Shown here piece after piece: positions 43,397 to 45,182 of a DNA stretch of 45,182 nt. The first letter of the stretch is position 1, and every line of letters begins with the position of its first letter. Where the stretch lies: contig MGAF01000058.1 in assembly GCA_001789635.1 (NCBI GenBank), positions 5,218 to 50,399 of the forward strand, given 5' to 3'. The notes under the pieces were generated by a model, which saw only the letters and a program-made list of their open reading frames with translations, was not told where the DNA came from and did no database searches. The stretch is from Candidatus Roizmanbacteria bacterium RIFCSPLOWO2_01_FULL_35_13 (GTDB lineage Bacteria > Patescibacteriota > Microgenomatia > UBA1406 > GWC2-37-13). The position numbers and the translations under genes are program-made.

Positions 43397-43909
43397 TCAT
43401 TTACTTTCTCCTTCTTTTAATACTTTTTCATAATGACCCAGGGTTACCATTTTCTGCACAGTATATCTGTTCATAATCCGGTATGTAAGAAAATAACTCT
43501 GTGGAAGCATATGATTAGCTATGGTATCAAATATCAGGTGTGAACTAATTCCAAGTGCCAAGGCTAAGATAATGGGAAGAACAAACAATTTTTTATTCCT
43601 AATCCGGCTTTTTGACTTTAAACTCAAAAATAAATAAAGAATCAGCAAAAGAAAAACCCATTCCCAGGCATGGAAAGGTACTATTATTTTATTGTTGATT
43701 TCAAAATAATTTCCGGAAAGAAAAGAATTAAGATCAAAGGAAAATCCGAATGCTACAAAATAATCATAAAGATGATCAAAATCAATTAAAACACCCCCCA
43801 ATAAAGCCGCGAAAAAAGCAGAAAACGGTTTTTTAAATTTGTCCCAGACAAACACACCAATCATTAAACTTAATAACAGATGAACTATTTCATGTAAAAA
43901 AAGAGACAT
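43397..43909 (-). CDS. DUF457/YdjM-like membrane-bound metal-dependent hydrolase
   Basis: The 170-residue protein has about four helices. HEIVHLLLSL (6-15), GGVLIDFDHLYDY (38-50), HAWEW (about 79-83) and SSHLIFDTIANH (about 121-132) place His and Asp residues as in the LexA-regulated, membrane-bound metal-dependent hydrolase family (YdjM, DUF457). The reaction of this family is unknown. It converges with the TIG-domain gene with only one base between the stop codons. Its 5' side opens onto the repeat-rich zone from 43910. Confidence 0.75.
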   Translation of the reverse strand: MSLFLHEIVHLLLSLMIGVFVWDKFKKPFSAFFAALLGGVLIDFDHLYDYFVAFGFSFDLNSFLSGNYFEINNKIIVPFHAWEWVFLLLILYLFLSLKSKSRIRNKKLFVLPIILALALGISSHLIFDTIANHMLPQSYFLTYRIMNRYTVQKMVTLGHYEKVLKEGESK

Positions 43910-44000
43910 AAGTAATAAGTGTAAATGAAAGTATTGATACGATCAATAGAAATATGATCGAGTAACTATTCACAGTTCTTGACAAAGATTATAATCAATT

Positions 44001-44082
44001 GTCATTGCGAGCGGTGAGTTTTGGAGCGAAGCAATCTCATTAATGGGATTGCTTCGTCGTCGTTCCTCCTCCTCGCAATGAC
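44001..44082. repeat. TCATTGCGAGC-type palindromic repeat, copy 2
   Basis: GTCATTGCGAG (44001) pairs with CTCGCAATGAC at the right end, and GCGAAGCAATC with GATTGCTTCGTC inside. It is 82 bases long and matches the core of copy 1 (17353-17460) while the spacer differs. It lies in the 520-base stretch 43910-44429, which otherwise contains only the PaaX-like fragment and a palindrome. Confidence 0.85.
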
Positions 44083-44153
44083 ATAGTCTGGTATAGTTTT
44101 GTCGAGAAGCGTGAACTCTTACATGATCGAGAAGTTATCGACAGCTTAGGTAT

Positions 44154-44330
44154 TCAGGATTTAATGCTAAATAATTTTAACTCCTTGATTAGTTTTTTCA
44201 CTTCATCGGCCTTCCAATTCGGCGGGAGCAATTCTTTCGGTATAAACGTATCCTTGAAGTAAGTTGAGATGAATTGATTTCTTAAACTTTTTAACCAGAT
44301 GTTGTGATCGCATAATGTTGTTAAGCGCTC
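44154..44330 (-). pseudogene. C-terminal remnant of a PaaX-like regulator
   Basis: Reading the minus strand from 44330 to TGA 44156-44154 gives 58 codons with IWLKSLRNQFISTYFKD then TFIPKELLPPNWKADEVKKL. The pattern D-x-FIPKELLPxNW is the C-terminal signature of PaaX-type winged-helix repressors (DPxLPxELLPxxW). Upstream the frame has TAG at 44333-44331. The N-terminal and central parts are missing, so the gene is broken. A possible N-terminal piece lies at 45084-45019, beyond the TrpR-like gene. Confidence 0.65.
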
Positions 44331-44399
44331 CTAATCTATACTCTGCAGGTCTATCAATAAATGTTTAGTTTTCGAATATAAACCGTTTACTTAGTTAAC

Positions 44400-44425
44400 A
44401 CTTCGATTAAACGTTTAATCGAAGT
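44400..44425. promoter_or_regulatory. 26-bp perfect palindrome just past the TrpR-like gene
   Basis: The half-site ACTTCGATTAAAC is followed directly by its reverse complement, starting five bases beyond the TrpR-like stop codon. It differs from the upstream palindrome (44866-44895) only by a G/A and its paired C/T. No U-tract follows, so it is not a standard terminator. It is best read as a protein-binding site or the boundary of an element. Confidence 0.7.
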
Positions 44426-44429
44426 AAGA

Positions 44430-44867
44430 TTAAATTCCTTCAGATTTTGTCCTTTCATAATCGAATTTTCTTTCCCATGCAGATTTCCAATTTATACCAT
44501 ATGTTCCAGGAGGGAAAAGTTCGTTATAAAGTCCCTGTAAAAATAGGGCAATTTTTTCATTTCTTACAAGATTTTTCAGAGCAGGAACTATTCCGTCACT
44601 TTTTTCCATTACAAAGTGAAATTTTGAAACCGTAGAACTCGATACTTTAACGACATCGCAAATTGTATAGTAATCAATTTTCTTCATTAGTAGAAATATA
44701 ATTATTATTCTTTTAGCTATCATTATTCTCTCAACCGGTGAAAGTAGTTCAATAAGTACTTTATTGAAGTCCTCTTTACTTGTTTTTTTTGCCAGCACTT
44801 CAAAAAGAAGAGTAAAAAGTTTTTCATAAACACTTTCTTTAAGACGGTATTTAGAAATCCTAGTCAT
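44430..44867 (-). CDS. TrpR/YerC-superfamily DNA-binding regulator
   Basis: The 145-residue protein contains the Trp-repressor core: LLSPVERIMIAKRIIIIFLLMKK (41-63) followed by the helix-turn-helix DYYTICDVVKVSSSTVSKFHFVME (65-88), where VSSSTVSK is the recognition-helix region. The N-terminal 40 residues form a helical dimerisation arm and the tail (115-145) is polar and aromatic. It lacks the tryptophan-binding set I would expect of TrpR, and is nearer YerC-type proteins. It is flanked on both sides by almost identical perfect palindromes, the upstream one covering its start codon, which strongly suggests autoregulation. Confidence 0.85.
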   Translation of the reverse strand: MTRISKYRLKESVYEKLFTLLFEVLAKKTSKEDFNKVLIELLSPVERIMIAKRIIIIFLLMKKIDYYTICDVVKVSSSTVSKFHFVMEKSDGIVPALKNLVRNEKIALFLQGLYNELFPPGTYGINWKSAWERKFDYERTKSEGI

Positions 44868-44895
44868 ACTTCAATTAAACGTTTAATTGAAGTAT
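44866..44895. promoter_or_regulatory. 30-bp perfect palindrome overlapping the TrpR-like start codon (operator)
   Basis: The half-site ATACTTCAATTAAAC is followed directly by its reverse complement. Bases 44866-44867 belong to the ATG of the regulator. The palindrome lies between the -10 box at 44905-44910 and the coding region, so a bound protein would block transcription, and the RNA hairpin would bury the start codon. The core ATTAAACGTTTAAT is shared with 44400-44425. Confidence 0.8.
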
Positions 44896-44904
44896 TGTCT
44901 ATGG

Positions 44905-44910
44905 ATTATA
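44905..44910 (-). promoter_or_regulatory. -10 box of the TrpR-like gene
   Basis: TATAAT on the minus strand (44910-44905). The expected start near 44898 places the whole palindrome inside the first 30 bases of the message. The surrounding 33 bases closely match the region upstream of the RAYT gene. No convincing -35 is seen. Confidence 0.55.
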
Positions 44911-45018
44911 TGCTACAAAAGTAGGGATTTGGACTGAATTAATAAGACGAAATACTTAATAGATAATTAAGATTTCAAAAAACATTTAATTTCATTAAAA
45001 GGAAAGTTCCTTGAATTT

Positions 45019-45084
45019 TTATAGTATAAAGTATCCTATTAAATCAAGAAGTAACCAGTCAGACGGCTTTAGTAATTTTTTCAT
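45019..45084 (-). pseudogene. N-terminal fragment of a PaaX-like regulator (21 codons)
   Basis: ATG 45084 opens MKKLLKPSDWLLLDLIGYFIL and stops at TAA 45021-45019. KLLKPSDWLLL is, from memory, the characteristic N-terminus of a PaaX-like winged-helix family common in CPR genomes. An AAAGG lies four bases before the ATG. It could be a separate micro-peptide, but with the matching C-terminal piece at 44154-44330 on the same strand, a broken gene is more likely. The rest of this 315-base stretch (44868-45182) shows only the TrpR-like promoter and the TTTAAT-CCTATAGAC motif near 45133-45148. Confidence 0.5.
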
Positions 45085-45182
45085 TACCTTTAACTAATAT
45101 CACTTCCTTTTAATTAGTTAATACTTGTTATCGTCTATAGGATTAAACTCTAGGCCACCAGTGGAATAGAGTCTTTGCGGTA

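Noticed and set aside
44400-44425. Palindrome as an intrinsic terminator of the TrpR-like gene
   Set aside because: The stem is A+T-rich and is not followed by a run of T on the coding strand; its near-identity to the upstream operator suggests protein binding instead.
1-45182. CRISPR array
   Set aside because: No regularly spaced direct repeats with unique spacers were seen; the repeats present are palindromes or AT microsatellites.
1-45182. Alternative genetic code (TGA read as glycine, as in some CPR lineages)
   Set aside because: Many well-conserved genes end at TGA at the expected place, some with ATGA overlaps, and none needs TGA to be read through.

Overview
The window looks like a piece of a chromosome from a Candidate Phyla Radiation (Patescibacteria) bacterium, most likely of the Microgenomates side. 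This is an inference from gene style, not from a marker gene. The supporting signs are A+T-rich DNA, very tight packing with 4- to 40-base overlaps, promoters so close to ATG codons that many mRNAs should be nearly leaderless, a small GIY-YIG nuclease abutting a tRNA, a decayed four-helix-bundle gene, PaaX-type fragments, and short palindromic repeats spliced in frame into conserved proteins. TGA behaves as a normal stop codon.

Layout. Positions 1-3500 are a patchwork: the tail of an EamA transporter, a deleted four-helix-bundle pseudogene between 16-base inverted repeats, a GlmU-like sugar nucleotidyltransferase, two unrecognised proteins, a glycosyltransferase remnant, and a GIY-YIG nuclease next to tRNA-Gly(UCC). 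Positions 3560-12430 carry a GT-C glycosyltransferase, a Wzx-type flippase, GDP-mannose 4,6-dehydratase, another GT-C protein, an EamA transporter, transketolase and UDP-glucose 4-epimerase, in alternating orientations. Positions 12434-14074 hold a methyltransferase and a REP-associated tyrosine transposase (RAYT) with its REP palindromes.

Positions 14054-24091 (minus strand) start from an aminotransferase/acetyltransferase pair, continue with a MurJ-like flippase and three tandem paralogous GT-C proteins (the first fused to a GT2 domain), and end with another GT-C and a WaaE-like GT2. Positions 24153-41777 are one continuous minus-strand series: GT2, a NeuD-like acyltransferase, a VioA/FdtB-like aminotransferase, an epimerase-GT fusion, GT4 enzymes, large GT-C proteins, a UbiA prenyltransferase resembling decaprenyl-phosphate phosphoribosyltransferase, three methyltransferases, a CDP-paratose-2-epimerase-like protein and an AftD-like 1050-residue protein. 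Positions 41829-43909 hold two membrane proteins, the second with an external IPT/TIG domain, and a DUF457-like membrane hydrolase. Positions 43910-45182 are a degraded zone: a TrpR-like regulator framed by two near-identical perfect palindromes sits between what appear to be the two ends of a broken PaaX-like gene.

The genes together describe a cell-surface glycan factory. Cytoplasmic enzymes make and modify nucleotide sugars (epimerases, dehydratase, aminotransferases, acetyltransferases). GT2 and GT4 enzymes build lipid-linked glycans, and two flippases and a prenyltransferase handle the lipid carrier. About nine GT-C enzymes would use lipid-phosphate sugars on the outer face of the membrane. 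No structural polymer, Wzy or ligase is recognised, so the final product is unknown.
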